DNA from: an uncultured Synechococcales cyanobacterium
Lineage (GTDB): Bacteria; Cyanobacteriota; Cyanobacteriia; CAIUCS01
DNA: 64,000 nt
Assembly: GCA_903897715.1 (NCBI GenBank)
Contig: CAIUCS010000114.1
Coordinates: 1 to 64,000, forward strand
Direction: 5' to 3'
Shown here: positions 55,867-64,000 of the stretch, one piece after another
How positions within the stretch are numbered: position 1 is the first letter of the stretch
How the letters are laid out: every line of letters starts with the position of its first letter
Position numbers and translations under genes: made by a program
The notes under the pieces: generated by a model
Told to the model about the DNA's origin: nothing
Databases searched by the model: none
Seen by the model: only the letters and a program-made list of their open reading frames with translations

Positions 55867-57123
55867 TCAGTCCTTCGATAATATCTTCATTGTATCCACA
55901 GGGGATGCCCAACGAGTAACCAAGGGTAACAACAATAAACCGGGTATAGCTGTTACAACCGTAATCAGAAAAAATGAAGACCATCCAGTCTGTTTGGCTA
56001 ATTCACCAGCAGGAGATGCCAAAACAATGCCCCCCACAGCTATCAAACTGGACAGCAGGGCGTACTGGGTTGCTGAAAACCGTTGATCACATAAACTCAT
56101 CAAAAATGCTGCGAACACAGCCGTAACTAAGCCAGCACAAAAATTCTCAATATTGATTGCAGCAGTCAAAGCGAAGGCACTCGTTGATTGGATGGAAAGA
56201 ACATAGTAAGCCAGATTACTCAGTGCCTGTAACAACCCAAAAGTCCACAGTGAAATGGAAAGCCCTAGTTTGGTATAAAACAATCCACCCCCCAACACCC
56301 CCAGGGTGGTAGCTAGAAACCCGGTTGTTCCCCGTACTGCTCCAATTTCAGTCTTGCTATAGCCTATATCTAGCAAGAAAGGAGTTGCCATATTACTAAC
56401 TAAAGAGTCTCCCAAACGGTAAAGAAGAATAAAAACCAACAGGACGAAGGCGGGTGTAAGTCCGAACTTGGTAAAAAAGTTAATAAAGGGTAACTTCACT
56501 GCTTCTATGACTGAATCCGGAGGTTGGACAGCAGAAGCGGGTTCTGGTGCCCAAAGGGTGGTGACAATCCCGACTCCCATTAAAAGTGCCATTAATCCAT
56601 AAACCACAGACCAAGGAAGGTAATCTGCTAAAACCAGAGCAAGGGAACTAGAGATTAAAATGGCAATGCGATAACCTAATACCCAGGTAGAGGCGCCAAA
56701 TCCAAGTTCATGGGGGCTGAGGATATCAGTGCGATAGGCATCCCCGGCAATATCCTGGGTTGCACTTAAAAAAGAGATGAGTATGGCATTTAGGGCAATT
56801 AATTGCAGGGCTTGAGCAGGATTATGCCATCCGAATGGGGCGATAGAGACCAATAGTAATATTTGGGTGATGATTAACCAGCCCCGACGACGACCTAAAA
56901 CTGGAGGGACAAATCGGTCTAACAAGGGTGACCAGAAAAACTTTAAGGTGTAGGGTAAACCTGCTAAACTAAACCAGCCAATGGTTCCCAAGTCCACATT
57001 GGCATCTTTCATCCAGGCTTGTAACGTACTACTTGTGAGAAACAGGGGTAGCCCAGAGGAAAACCCCAAAAGCAATAGGGCTGCCATTTTAGGGGTTTGG
57101 ATAATTTTTAGGAGGGGGGGCAT
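55867..57123 (-). CDS. AmpG-like MFS transporter
   Basis: A 418-residue inner-membrane protein with about 12 hydrophobic helices. The early motif LGFSSGLPLFLTSSTLQAWMKD (a conserved first-helix phrase) and FFWSPLLDRFVPP, then GRRRGWLIITQ, are typical of AmpG, which imports anhydro-muropeptides for peptidoglycan recycling. Cyanobacterial relatives may import other sugars or peptides. It is divergent from the 57182 gene with a short common promoter region. Confidence 0.88.
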   Translation of the reverse strand: MPPLLKIIQTPKMAALLLLGFSSGLPLFLTSSTLQAWMKDANVDLGTIGWFSLAGLPYTLKFFWSPLLDRFVPPVLGRRRGWLIITQILLLVSIAPFGWHNPAQALQLIALNAILISFLSATQDIAGDAYRTDILSPHELGFGASTWVLGYRIAILISSSLALVLADYLPWSVVYGLMALLMGVGIVTTLWAPEPASAVQPPDSVIEAVKLPFINFFTKFGLTPAFVLLVFILLYRLGDSLVSNMATPFLLDIGYSKTEIGAVRGTTGFLATTLGVLGGGLFYTKLGLSISLWTFGLLQALSNLAYYVLSIQSTSAFALTAAINIENFCAGLVTAVFAAFLMSLCDQRFSATQYALLSSLIAVGGIVLASPAGELAKQTGWSSFFLITVVTAIPGLLLLPLVTRWASPVDTMKILSKD

Positions 57124-57181
57124 GGGCGAAACTGGAGAGAAATAAGAGTTATTTTATACCATAATAACTGGGATACCCCCG

Positions 57182-58186
57182 ATGAATACTTATTATGAAG
57201 CAGTGCTGAAAAATCCACAGGAAGACCGAATACGATGGGAGTGGTTGGAGCAAGCCCCCAATGCTTTGATGGAATTGCAATTAAATCGGGCTCGCCGCGA
57301 TCGCAGGGGAGATGGGAGCAGGAGGGGGCTTGACTTATATGAAGAAAAGATTCTTTTGGAACAGTATCCTCAGCTAGATGCCCCTTCATCATTCTTTCAG
57401 TTGACTTACGAAAGAGGATTGATTCAGCATGTCCGGGGTTCCTATGAGTTAATACGGCGCCATGGAGCAGAGATTCTGGCAAGCTACCCAATACTTCAGC
57501 TATCGTTCTACGAAATTCCTGATTGCGCTTTGATGCCAATTGAAATGAATCAGCTTCAAAATATTGTAGCTCTTGATTTATATTCATCCCAATCTTCAGA
57601 CCAATTGATTGATCAATTGATTGATTGGGATCCTCCGGCACTGCGGTGGTTGGACATAAGACGTAATTCCCTATCACCTAGGGTGTTGGATAGATTATTC
57701 AAAAGCAACCTTTCACAAAGACTGTTATGGCTTGCTTCCCCCCACTCCAGGTTGCACGATGAGGTGGTAGCTGAAGACAACCGAATCATTGACTGGATTC
57801 CCACTTCTTTTGGGAAAAACTTAGAAGAATCAATTGGTAAAAAACTATCTTGGCTCCATTATCGAGTTAAAGATTTTCTTTTCTTCCCTCCGCCCATGTC
57901 TCTTTTTGCAGGGTATGAAACATGGACTGTATCGGAAGGAATTATAGACTGGTGGGGGGCAAGAACCCCAGTTCCAATGACGGTAACATGGGTGTGGTAT
58001 CATCCTCAGACACGACAACCAGAGGCTTTATTGAGTCTGTTAGAGGAAGACAGGGATATTAAAGTCATCCTTGGCAGTCAATTTTACATCGAAAGTCAAC
58101 AGTATACAGTAGTTGGGATTACGGTCAGTTCAAAGGGGGGAACGGTCAAGTTTCGGGATAGTGGAGAATTTTGGATACACACGTAA
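57182..58186 (+). CDS. TIGR02996-like, leucine-rich-type protein, function unknown
   Basis: A 334-residue protein I do not fully recognise. The first 60 residues (YYEAVLKNPQEDRIRWEWLEQ ... ALMELQLNRAR) resemble the TIGR02996 repeat-companion domain, otherwise frequent in Planctomycetes and Myxobacteria next to leucine-rich or helical repeats. The middle has LRR-like steps (LQNIVALDLYSSQSS, PALRWLDIRRNSLSPRVLDRLF). The last 100 residues are beta-rich (WTVSEGIIDWWG, IKVILGSQFYIESQQYTVVG). No partner gene is adjacent. The similarity is by eye. Confidence 0.5.
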   Translation: MNTYYEAVLKNPQEDRIRWEWLEQAPNALMELQLNRARRDRRGDGSRRGLDLYEEKILLEQYPQLDAPSSFFQLTYERGLIQHVRGSYELIRRHGAEILASYPILQLSFYEIPDCALMPIEMNQLQNIVALDLYSSQSSDQLIDQLIDWDPPALRWLDIRRNSLSPRVLDRLFKSNLSQRLLWLASPHSRLHDEVVAEDNRIIDWIPTSFGKNLEESIGKKLSWLHYRVKDFLFFPPPMSLFAGYETWTVSEGIIDWWGARTPVPMTVTWVWYHPQTRQPEALLSLLEEDRDIKVILGSQFYIESQQYTVVGITVSSKGGTVKFRDSGEFWIHT

Positions 58187-58198
58187 CCACCTAGAAAT

Positions 58199-59503
58199 TC
58201 ATACTTTCTTGATGGTCAATTGGTTCAAGTAATCAGATGGGTTAGTAGGATCAAAATTAAGCCCATCAAAAAAAGTCTCCACTCCACGAGATAGGGTATC
58301 GGGTGGAATCAGTCCTTCTTCCCCAAGAGCCTTGGCGGCTTCAATCCACACATCAGACCGATTCACTTGATCAATTAATTTCAGATCTGCCTCGACCAAA
58401 TTTCCCCAGCGGATATTTTCAGCAATAAACCAGGAATCATGGCTCTTGAAGGGGAAGGAAGAGAAACCATCCCAAAATTTTATTCGTAGTTCTTCATTTT
58501 TGAAGGAACGGTTGTTAGCAAAATTAAATTGACCTTGCAACTGATGGAGAATCCCCTCCCCTGATGGAACCCTGTAGGGTGCACTGGTGATTATTTTTTC
58601 TAGTTCCGGTTGATTCTCTGGTTTGTCACACCACATCTGCGCCTCCATTACCGCCATCAACAGGGATTGGGTTGCCTTGGGATGCCGATTGATCCAATCA
58701 GCACGCATAGTAAATGCTTTTTCAGGATGGTTCTTCCATAGTTCGCCAGTTGTGGCAATGGTTGACCCTACGTCCTGACTCATAAGTTGAGTTAGAAAAG
58801 GTTCATCGACACAACAGACATCCACGGTTTTATCTTTCATAGCAGTGATGATTTGCTGGGATGGGAGAACCATGATACTAACATCACTGATAGGATTGAT
58901 TGCATTTGCTGCCAGCCAGTACCGTAACCATAAATCGTGAGTGCCTCCCAAAGATGTCACTGCACACCTGAATTTTTTACCTGTCCCTCTCATTTCCGTT
59001 ATTCTAGGCTGTAACAGTTGGGCATTGAGCTCGGAACTCAGGGATTGATAGTCCTTTGCCAAGCATATTCCTGGTCCGTTAGTATTTAACCTGGCTAGGA
59101 TGCCCATGGGAACAGGTGCTTTCCCTTTAGAGATTTTGCCGGCAGATAGTAAATAGGGAATAGGGGTAGGGACATGGGCTCCATCCACTCCACCCTTTTC
59201 TCCCCCCAGTTCCAAATCATCTCGAATAATAGACCAGGAATCCTGTTGTTGTAATTTCACATTGGTCATGCCATGTTTAGCAAAAAAGCCTTTCTCGAAG
59301 GCGATTACTAGGGGGGCACAGTCTAGGGAGGCAATAAAGCCAAGGGTGGCAGTATTGATTTCAGGAGAGTTACCCGTTGCCTTTACCAGAGATGGGCTAG
59401 GGGTGCTTATTGGGCTTTTTGTTCCACACCCATGGAACAAAAAGGAAGAGACTGAGGTGGCACCAGCAGTTAGAATGAATTTACGTCTGGAAACAATCTG
59501 CAT
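58199..59503 (-). CDS. NrtA/CmpA-family solute-binding lipoprotein, orphan
   Basis: A 434-residue binding protein of the nitrate/bicarbonate (NrtA/CmpA/SsuA-like) group. The signal has twin arginines (SRRKFILTAG) and a lipobox (FHGCG). The body matches NrtA in plan: APLVIAFEKGFFAKHGMTNV, LWLRYWLAANAIN, HPEKAFTMRADWI, the C-terminal SRGVETFFDGLNFDP. Ligand residues cannot be assigned by eye, so nitrate, bicarbonate or a sulphonate are possible. nrtB, nrtC and nrtD are not adjacent. I chose ATG 59503 over a GTG 17 codons upstream. Confidence 0.83.
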   Translation of the reverse strand: MQIVSRRKFILTAGATSVSSFLFHGCGTKSPISTPSPSLVKATGNSPEINTATLGFIASLDCAPLVIAFEKGFFAKHGMTNVKLQQQDSWSIIRDDLELGGEKGGVDGAHVPTPIPYLLSAGKISKGKAPVPMGILARLNTNGPGICLAKDYQSLSSELNAQLLQPRITEMRGTGKKFRCAVTSLGGTHDLWLRYWLAANAINPISDVSIMVLPSQQIITAMKDKTVDVCCVDEPFLTQLMSQDVGSTIATTGELWKNHPEKAFTMRADWINRHPKATQSLLMAVMEAQMWCDKPENQPELEKIITSAPYRVPSGEGILHQLQGQFNFANNRSFKNEELRIKFWDGFSSFPFKSHDSWFIAENIRWGNLVEADLKLIDQVNRSDVWIEAAKALGEEGLIPPDTLSRGVETFFDGLNFDPTNPSDYLNQLTIKKV

Positions 59504-59630
59504 TTTTTCGTTACTCACTGGGTTACTGGGATAGTCTACTGCTGTACCCTCCACACAAGTAAGGGTTACTTCCCCGTTGAAGAAGACGGAGCCAACCTTT
59601 TTTAAGTGCTTCTCTATCTAGAGAAGGTTC

Positions 59631-59669
59631 ATGAGGGTGCATCCCAATTTTGCACAAAATTGGATACTC
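59631..59669. repeat. Palindromic MITE-like repeat, ends-only copy C
   Basis: GGGTGCATCCCAATTTTGC at 59633-59651 is directly joined to ACAAAATTGGATACTCTC. These are the two outer ends of copies A and B brought together with the internal G/C-rich hairpins missing. It sits between the NrtA-like and crr7-like genes. Confidence 0.65.
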
Positions 59670-59737
59670 TCGTTTATGAAGGTCTTTTATATCCTCACAT
59701 ATCCTAGTTATAATTCAGTCGAATTATCTTAACCCCC

Positions 59738-59998
59738 ATGCCCCATCCACTAATGTATAACGAAGACCATTTTCTGGTCTTACAATCGGGAGAATCTGAG
59801 CAAATCTTAACCCTGCCTGAATTGTGGGATAAACTGAGGGGGGTCTTGACTGCTGCCAATCCAACCCAAATTCCTCAAGACTTACAGCGTTTTAAAACTG
59901 TAGAAGAGCAAGTACAATACTTAATCAACACCTCCTGTGAATTGAATATTGTTCCCGGTGATTTTCTCCAATGGTATGCGGTACGGTTAGAAAAATAA
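59738..59998 (+). CDS. Chlororespiratory reduction 7 (Crr7)-like protein
   Basis: An 86-residue soluble protein. The start (MYNEDHFLVLQSG) and particularly the C-terminus (INTSCELNIVPGDFLQWYAV, then RLEK) match what I recall of the Crr7 family, whose plant members are needed for chloroplast NDH complex activity. A link to NDH-1 in cyanobacteria is plausible and not shown here. It lies 33 bp upstream of the flavodiiron gene, on the same strand, so both may be co-transcribed. Confidence 0.75.
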   Translation: MPHPLMYNEDHFLVLQSGESEQILTLPELWDKLRGVLTAANPTQIPQDLQRFKTVEEQVQYLINTSCELNIVPGDFLQWYAVRLEK

Positions 59999-60031
59999 AC
60001 TTCCTTTTTTATAACTCTCTTTCCATAACCT

Positions 60032-61753
60032 ATGACAGACCAAAGAATTCGTGATGTTCAGTTTGGTGAAATTGGTACTCAAATTCAAGTTTTGCGATCG
60101 CGTTCTTGGAACCGACTACGGTTCGAAAAAGAATATTCCCGTCAGCGGGGGACTACGGCTAATTCCTATTTAATCCAAGCGAATCAATCTGCCCTGATTG
60201 ACCCGCCTGGGGAGTCTTTTACAGAAATTTTTCTGCAAGAGCTTTCACAACATTTATATTTACAAAAACTGAATTACATTATCCTGGGTCATGTCAATTC
60301 TAATCGGTGCTTCACGTTACGTTCATTAATTGCATTAGCACCCCGGTCCATAATTGTCTGCACCCGTGCCGCAGAATTAATCCTAAGAGGAACCATTGGC
60401 AATTGTGAATTAAACATTCGGGTTGTCCGAGGAGAAGAAACCATTGATTTGGGAGAGGGACATCAGTTACAGTTCATCCCCATCCCCACCCCCCGTTGGC
60501 CTGATGCCATGGCTACCTATGATCCAGTCAATCGCATCCTTTTCACGGATAAATTATTTGGTGTTCATGTTTGTGACCAACCCATACTGGATGAAAACTG
60601 GCGGGATCTTGACGACGATCGCCGGTTTTACTTTGATTGTCTCCATGCAGCCCAAACCAAACAAGTGGAAGCTGCAATTACCAAACTAGCTGATTTTTCC
60701 ACCAAGATCTATGCTCCCAGCCATGGACCAATGGTGCGCTATAGTCTGAGTCGCTTAAATTATGATTATCGAACCTGGTGTCAGGAACAAAAAAATCAAG
60801 AAGTCAGGGTCGCCTTATTATATGCTTCTGCCTATGGCAATACCACAAAAATGGCTCACGCGATCGCCCAAGGGATTACTGAAAGCGGGGTTCAGGTAGA
60901 GTCTATTAATTGTGAGTTCGCTGATTCCACTGACATTACCGAAACCATTGAACGGTGTGACGGCTTTATCATTGGTTCTCCTACCCTGGCAGGACACGCT
61001 CCAGTTCAAATCCAAACCGCATTGGGATTAGTTTTGTCCAGTGCTGTCAAGAGTAAACTGGGCGGGGTTTTTGGTTCATATGGATGGAGTGGAGAAGCAA
61101 TTGATTTAATCGAAGGTCGGTTGCAGGATGCCGGGTATCGCCTAGGGTTCTCCACCTTGCGGATTAAATTTACCCCCACTCCTTTAGTGTTAGAACAATG
61201 TCGGGAAGCAGGGGTTGAATTTGCCCAATCATTGAGAAAAGCCAAAAAAAGTCAGGCTCCTCGTCAGACATTAACGGAAGTTCAGTCTGATCGAACGGAA
61301 CAAGCAGTTGGACGGATTATTGGCTCCCTTTGTGTGGTCACTGCGAAGCGTGGAGATGAAGCCAGTGCACTACTTACATCATGGGTGTCTCAGGCTACCT
61401 TTAACCCACCAGGGATTACTATCGCTATTTCCCATGAACGGGCTATCAATGCTTTTTTGGAGGAGGGAGACCCATTGGTATTAAATGTACTTGCTGAAGG
61501 TAGGGATGTACGTAGACATTTTACTAAACCCATCACTCCGGGAGAAGGTTTATGGAGTGGGGTTTCCACCCAAACAGCCCTGAACGGATGTCCAATCTTG
61601 GATCAGGTTTTATCCTATATGGAATGTACTGTTCACAGCAGAATGCAATGTGGCGACCATTGGTTGATTTATGCGATCGTCAACCATGGTAAGGTATTGG
61701 ATGCAAAGGAAATGACCGCTATTCACCATCGTACATCGGCTGTTCCCTATTGA
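60032..61753 (+). CDS. Flavodiiron (diflavin) protein, Flv1/Flv4 type
   Basis: A 573-residue class C flavodiiron protein: a metallo-beta-lactamase-like domain (about 35-260), a flavodoxin domain (about 265-405; YASAYGNTTKMA is the FMN loop), and an NAD(P)H:flavin-reductase-like C-terminus (about 425-573). The Flv1/3 and Flv2/4 heterodimers reduce O2 to water to protect photosystems. The first ligand set is non-canonical: His87 is kept, but the usual Glu, Asp and His are Asn89, Asn91 and Arg92. This pattern is typical of Flv1/Flv4. No partner Flv3/Flv2 gene is adjacent. Confidence 0.9.
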   Translation: MTDQRIRDVQFGEIGTQIQVLRSRSWNRLRFEKEYSRQRGTTANSYLIQANQSALIDPPGESFTEIFLQELSQHLYLQKLNYIILGHVNSNRCFTLRSLIALAPRSIIVCTRAAELILRGTIGNCELNIRVVRGEETIDLGEGHQLQFIPIPTPRWPDAMATYDPVNRILFTDKLFGVHVCDQPILDENWRDLDDDRRFYFDCLHAAQTKQVEAAITKLADFSTKIYAPSHGPMVRYSLSRLNYDYRTWCQEQKNQEVRVALLYASAYGNTTKMAHAIAQGITESGVQVESINCEFADSTDITETIERCDGFIIGSPTLAGHAPVQIQTALGLVLSSAVKSKLGGVFGSYGWSGEAIDLIEGRLQDAGYRLGFSTLRIKFTPTPLVLEQCREAGVEFAQSLRKAKKSQAPRQTLTEVQSDRTEQAVGRIIGSLCVVTAKRGDEASALLTSWVSQATFNPPGITIAISHERAINAFLEEGDPLVLNVLAEGRDVRRHFTKPITPGEGLWSGVSTQTALNGCPILDQVLSYMECTVHSRMQCGDHWLIYAIVNHGKVLDAKEMTAIHHRTSAVPY

Positions 61754-62224
61754 CGACCAACTTCTCCACAGCTACCTAGTCCAAGTTGAGTGCCTCCGTG
61801 CTTCAGCCAGAGGGTGAAAACCAACGACTGTCTCTCAGTTCTTTAGAAGGGTTCTCCTGTAATGGGTTTACTTGTTCTGAGAGATGTGGTGCATGACACT
61901 CCGCAAAATCTCGATTTTCTTGGATCGTTAGCAATAGCCGGCTGAGTAACTAGAAATCGTCTCGAAGGACGGCTTGCCTCCGAGACAACCTCTAGAATCC
62001 CTCGTTTTTTAAGCGCGGGAATGTCAACTAATACTTTGCGGCGTAAACTCAACTACTGTTCTAATACCCCATCATTCCGTCATTCCTACTCCCTGTAATA
62101 GACTGTGAACTTACGCCGTAGTCTACAACTGTGACTTAGTAAAATCCCTTGAATTTAGCCAACTCAACTTAAAAGTCTCTGAAGTATTTAATCAAATGAA
62201 ACCTTATGATTACCGTCCAACCGG
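61754..62224. other. Gap after the flavodiiron gene, contains IS debris
   Basis: 471 bp between convergent genes. The middle part (about 61900-62030) holds the tnpB right-end relic listed separately. No intact gene is present; the 69-codon minus-strand frame overlaps the relic's hairpin and looks fortuitous. Confidence 0.45.
61900..62030 (+). mobile_element. IS200/IS605-type right-end relic
   Basis: AGAATCCCTCGTTTTTTAAG continuing as CGCGGGAATGTCAACTA at 61994-62030 aligns base for base with most of the right end at 19841-19876. A short degraded frame (ETTSRIPRFLSAGMST) precedes it, matching the TnpB tail pattern. An AAGGACGGCTT sequence lies 35 bp earlier. Confidence 0.5.
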
Positions 62225-63685
62225 TTAATGAATTGCCCCAGTTGATTCATAATGGCGTTCGTTCGCCTTAGCAGAAGCAAATAAATCCACAATTGGTTTG
62301 GGGTAATGGAGTCCTATCCGCACACCATACCGAAGTTGTTGCTCTTGGGTTAGCTTTGATGGTTCATGAATATAAGCAGCAGGCAACGATGCTAATTCGG
62401 GCAGCCAGTATCTGAGGTAATCCCCTTGGGGGTCGTAGTCTTTTGATTGTTTTGTAATATTAAACCAACGGAATCCCCGTCCATCATTCCCTACCCCTGC
62501 TGTGTAGTTCCAGTTACCCCAATTACTACACACATCGTAATCTATGAGTACAGATTCAAACCACTCTGCCCCCATACGCCAATCAATTCCTAAATTTTTA
62601 GTGAGGAAACTAGCTACATTTTGTCGCCCGCGGTTAGATATCCATCCAGTGACCCGTAGTTCACGCATGGCGGCATCAACTAATGGAAACCCCGTATATC
62701 CCTGACACCACTGTTCAAATCGTTGCCAATCCTGTTTCCAAGGCAGCCTAAGTTGTTGTAATCCTCCTAGTTTGAATAGGTTATTGCCATGTTTAACACT
62801 CATAAACCGAAAATAATCCCGCCACCATAACTCAAAGATTAGCCAGTAGGTTGAGTCATTTTTGACACGCTCTTGTTCATAGGTGGTAACTTCAGCGGCT
62901 ATGTAACGGGGTGAGAGACATCCGTAGGAGAGCCAAGGGGAAAACTTGGTTGAGTCGTCAGGATTTAACATATTATTTCGCGTTTCTTTGTAGGAACGCA
63001 GGCGATCGCCCCGCCAAATATAGTCATTCAACCGCTGTAAACCTGTCGTTTCTCCACCGCAAAAGGGCAGAACCCGACGGGAATCGGGTTGAGGGATTGG
63101 CAAACCCCAATCCTCTAAAGTTGGTAATTCTCCCCCAACCCTGTCAACCAAAGATGGAAGTTGAGAAGGTGTTGGCCAGCACGGACGAACCATGCCATCC
63201 CGTTGAATTCGCTTACGAAAATGGGTAAATAATTCAGGCGTGCTATCCAACGTAAATGATAAATCCTCAGGATGGAGGAGAGTAGTATCCCAATAGGTTT
63301 GGATTTTCCTATGAAGGGGGAGCAGGGCTTGTTTTACTGCATTTTCCACCGCTAATTCCTCGGCTGTAGTTGCCACAGACCAAGTGATGGTTTCAATATG
63401 TAATTCTTGGACAATTTTGGGAATCATTACCTCCGGCAAGCCTGATTCCACAATTAAATCACTGCCCCGTTGGCGTAGGGAATGGCGGAGATCAGTAATA
63501 CTTTCTAACAAAAATTGGGCTCGAAAGGATCCTGTCTTAGGAAACCCAAACGAAGTAGAACCAAAATGACGGGGGTCAACGCAATAATAGGGAATGGGTA
63601 GGGAATGGGACAGGAGTGCCCGGTGGAGTGCTTCATGATCATGGATGCGGAGATCGGTACGATACCAAAGGAGTGTCCGAGACAT
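62225..63685 (-). CDS. Cryptochrome DASH / photolyase-family protein
   Basis: A 486-residue FAD protein of the CRY-DASH clade. The N-terminal antenna domain begins LLWYRTDLRIHDHEAL (about 1-135); the FAD-binding helical domain covers about 195-430, with WWRDYFRFM, TGFPLVDAAMREL and the very conserved NWGNWNYTAGVGNDGR. DASH proteins repair cyclobutane dimers in single-stranded DNA and may signal blue light. An (Fe-S) photolyase gene lies 42 bp upstream on the same strand, suggesting a light-repair operon. Confidence 0.93.
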   Translation of the reverse strand: MSRTLLWYRTDLRIHDHEALHRALLSHSLPIPYYCVDPRHFGSTSFGFPKTGSFRAQFLLESITDLRHSLRQRGSDLIVESGLPEVMIPKIVQELHIETITWSVATTAEELAVENAVKQALLPLHRKIQTYWDTTLLHPEDLSFTLDSTPELFTHFRKRIQRDGMVRPCWPTPSQLPSLVDRVGGELPTLEDWGLPIPQPDSRRVLPFCGGETTGLQRLNDYIWRGDRLRSYKETRNNMLNPDDSTKFSPWLSYGCLSPRYIAAEVTTYEQERVKNDSTYWLIFELWWRDYFRFMSVKHGNNLFKLGGLQQLRLPWKQDWQRFEQWCQGYTGFPLVDAAMRELRVTGWISNRGRQNVASFLTKNLGIDWRMGAEWFESVLIDYDVCSNWGNWNYTAGVGNDGRGFRWFNITKQSKDYDPQGDYLRYWLPELASLPAAYIHEPSKLTQEQQLRYGVRIGLHYPKPIVDLFASAKANERHYESTGAIH

Positions 63686-63727
63686 GGTGGAGGATAGTTT
63701 AATGAAGGGCTAAAAAGAGTGAATGGA

Positions 63728-64000
63728 TTATGCCATGGTGGATGGATGACTATTGTACCTTTGATGCCAGCGAATAGCCTGCTGACGAATTCCATTGAGT
63801 TCTGCCTCATCCATTTGATCCAGATTTTTGAGTATGAAACCCATCCGCCCTTGATGACTGAGTTTTTGGCGATGACGATGGAGAAAATCCCAGTAAAAGA
63901 AATTAAAGGGACAGGCAGTTTCCCCAATACGGGACTTGGGATCATAGGGACAGGCTTTACAATAATCACTCATTTTGTTGATGTAATTGGCAGAAGCGGC
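63728..64000 (-). CDS. Fe-S photolyase/cryptochrome (PhrB-like), C-terminal end; 5' end outside window
   Basis: The frame is open to the right edge. The visible 90 residues include AASANYINKMSDYCKACPYDP and ETACPFNFFYWDFLHRH, then GFILKNLDQMDEAEL. Cysteines in YCKACPYDPKSRIGETACPF form part of the [4Fe-4S] site of prokaryotic (6-4) photolyases (PhrB/CryB group). The ATG at 63973 is internal and not the start. The gene precedes CRY-DASH by 42 bp on the same strand; the two probably share a transcript. Confidence 0.85.
   Translation of the reverse strand, partial: AASANYINKMSDYCKACPYDPKSRIGETACPFNFFYWDFLHRHRQKLSHQGRMGFILKNLDQMDEAELNGIRQQAIRWHQRYNSHPSTMA

Noticed and set aside
57108-57677. 189-codon minus-strand frame
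   Set aside because: It lies antisense inside the 57182-58186 gene and has no family resemblance.
61843-62052. 69-codon minus-strand frame
   Set aside because: It overlaps the hairpin of an IS right end and shows no protein features.
1-64000. CRISPR array, prophage or defence island
   Set aside because: No regularly spaced repeats, phage structural genes, cas genes or restriction systems were seen.

Overview
The window is chromosomal DNA from an oxygenic cyanobacterium. The evidence is direct: genes for photosystem subunits (psbB, psbT, psbM, psbI, psaE), both magnesium-chelatase AAA+ subunits (chlD, chlI), a cyanobacterial-type glycogen synthase, a flavodiiron protein, a Crr7-like protein, several families known only from cyanobacteria (DUF3155, DUF3181, DUF3352, DUF3769, DUF6761), and many copies of the HIP1 octamer GCGATCGC. 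Base composition looks moderate. I cannot name the genus from sequence alone.

Layout. 1-1953: chlD, cut by the left edge. 1954-2800: a shrunken IS982-type element and a broken antitoxin-like reading frame. 2801-10951 (minus): TonB-like protein, ribosome hibernation factor, inositol-phosphatase, glgA, uppS/cdaA (overlapping), cbiG-cobJ fusion. 11018-17420: prxQ, nadK, pheA (minus), small membrane protein, dnaJ (minus), small conserved protein, Mini-III RNase and rlmB. 17579-18559: a decayed gene with five in-frame stops and no frameshift. 18703-21811: psbM, 2Fe-2S ferredoxin (minus), psbB, psbT. 21983-25070: nrdR, then cysR-cysT-cysW. 25071-31486: tnpB relic, sugar aminotransferase, chlI, psaE, a palindromic repeat, alpha/beta hydrolase, hisA, a 46-residue membrane peptide. 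31490-39427: hisZ, DUF3181, 2TM protein, DUF3769 envelope protein, psbI, amidotransferase, Eis-like acetyltransferase. 39574-46675: tRNA-Arg(CCG), two glycosyltransferases, DUF3352, DUF3155, CruP-like flavoprotein. 47030-51521: DUF6761, solute-binding lipoprotein, NucA-type nuclease, efflux adaptor, YdcF-like protein. 51856-64000: acetyltransferase, cobB, ureA/ureD, AmpG-like transporter, TIGR02996-like protein, orphan NrtA-like lipoprotein, crr7-like gene, flavodiiron protein, CRY-DASH, and an Fe-S photolyase cut by the right edge.

The genes are mostly housekeeping and photosynthesis genes in short operons. Pathway partners are scattered: ureA/ureD lack ureB/ureC here, cysT/cysW lack cysA/sbpA, and the NrtA-like protein lacks permease genes. 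The accessory signal sits in the gaps. These hold at least four TnpB (IS200/IS605) relics, one IS982 relic, two dispersed palindromic repeat families and the multi-stop pseudogene. I did not find a CRISPR array, prophage, defence island or clearly new multi-gene system.
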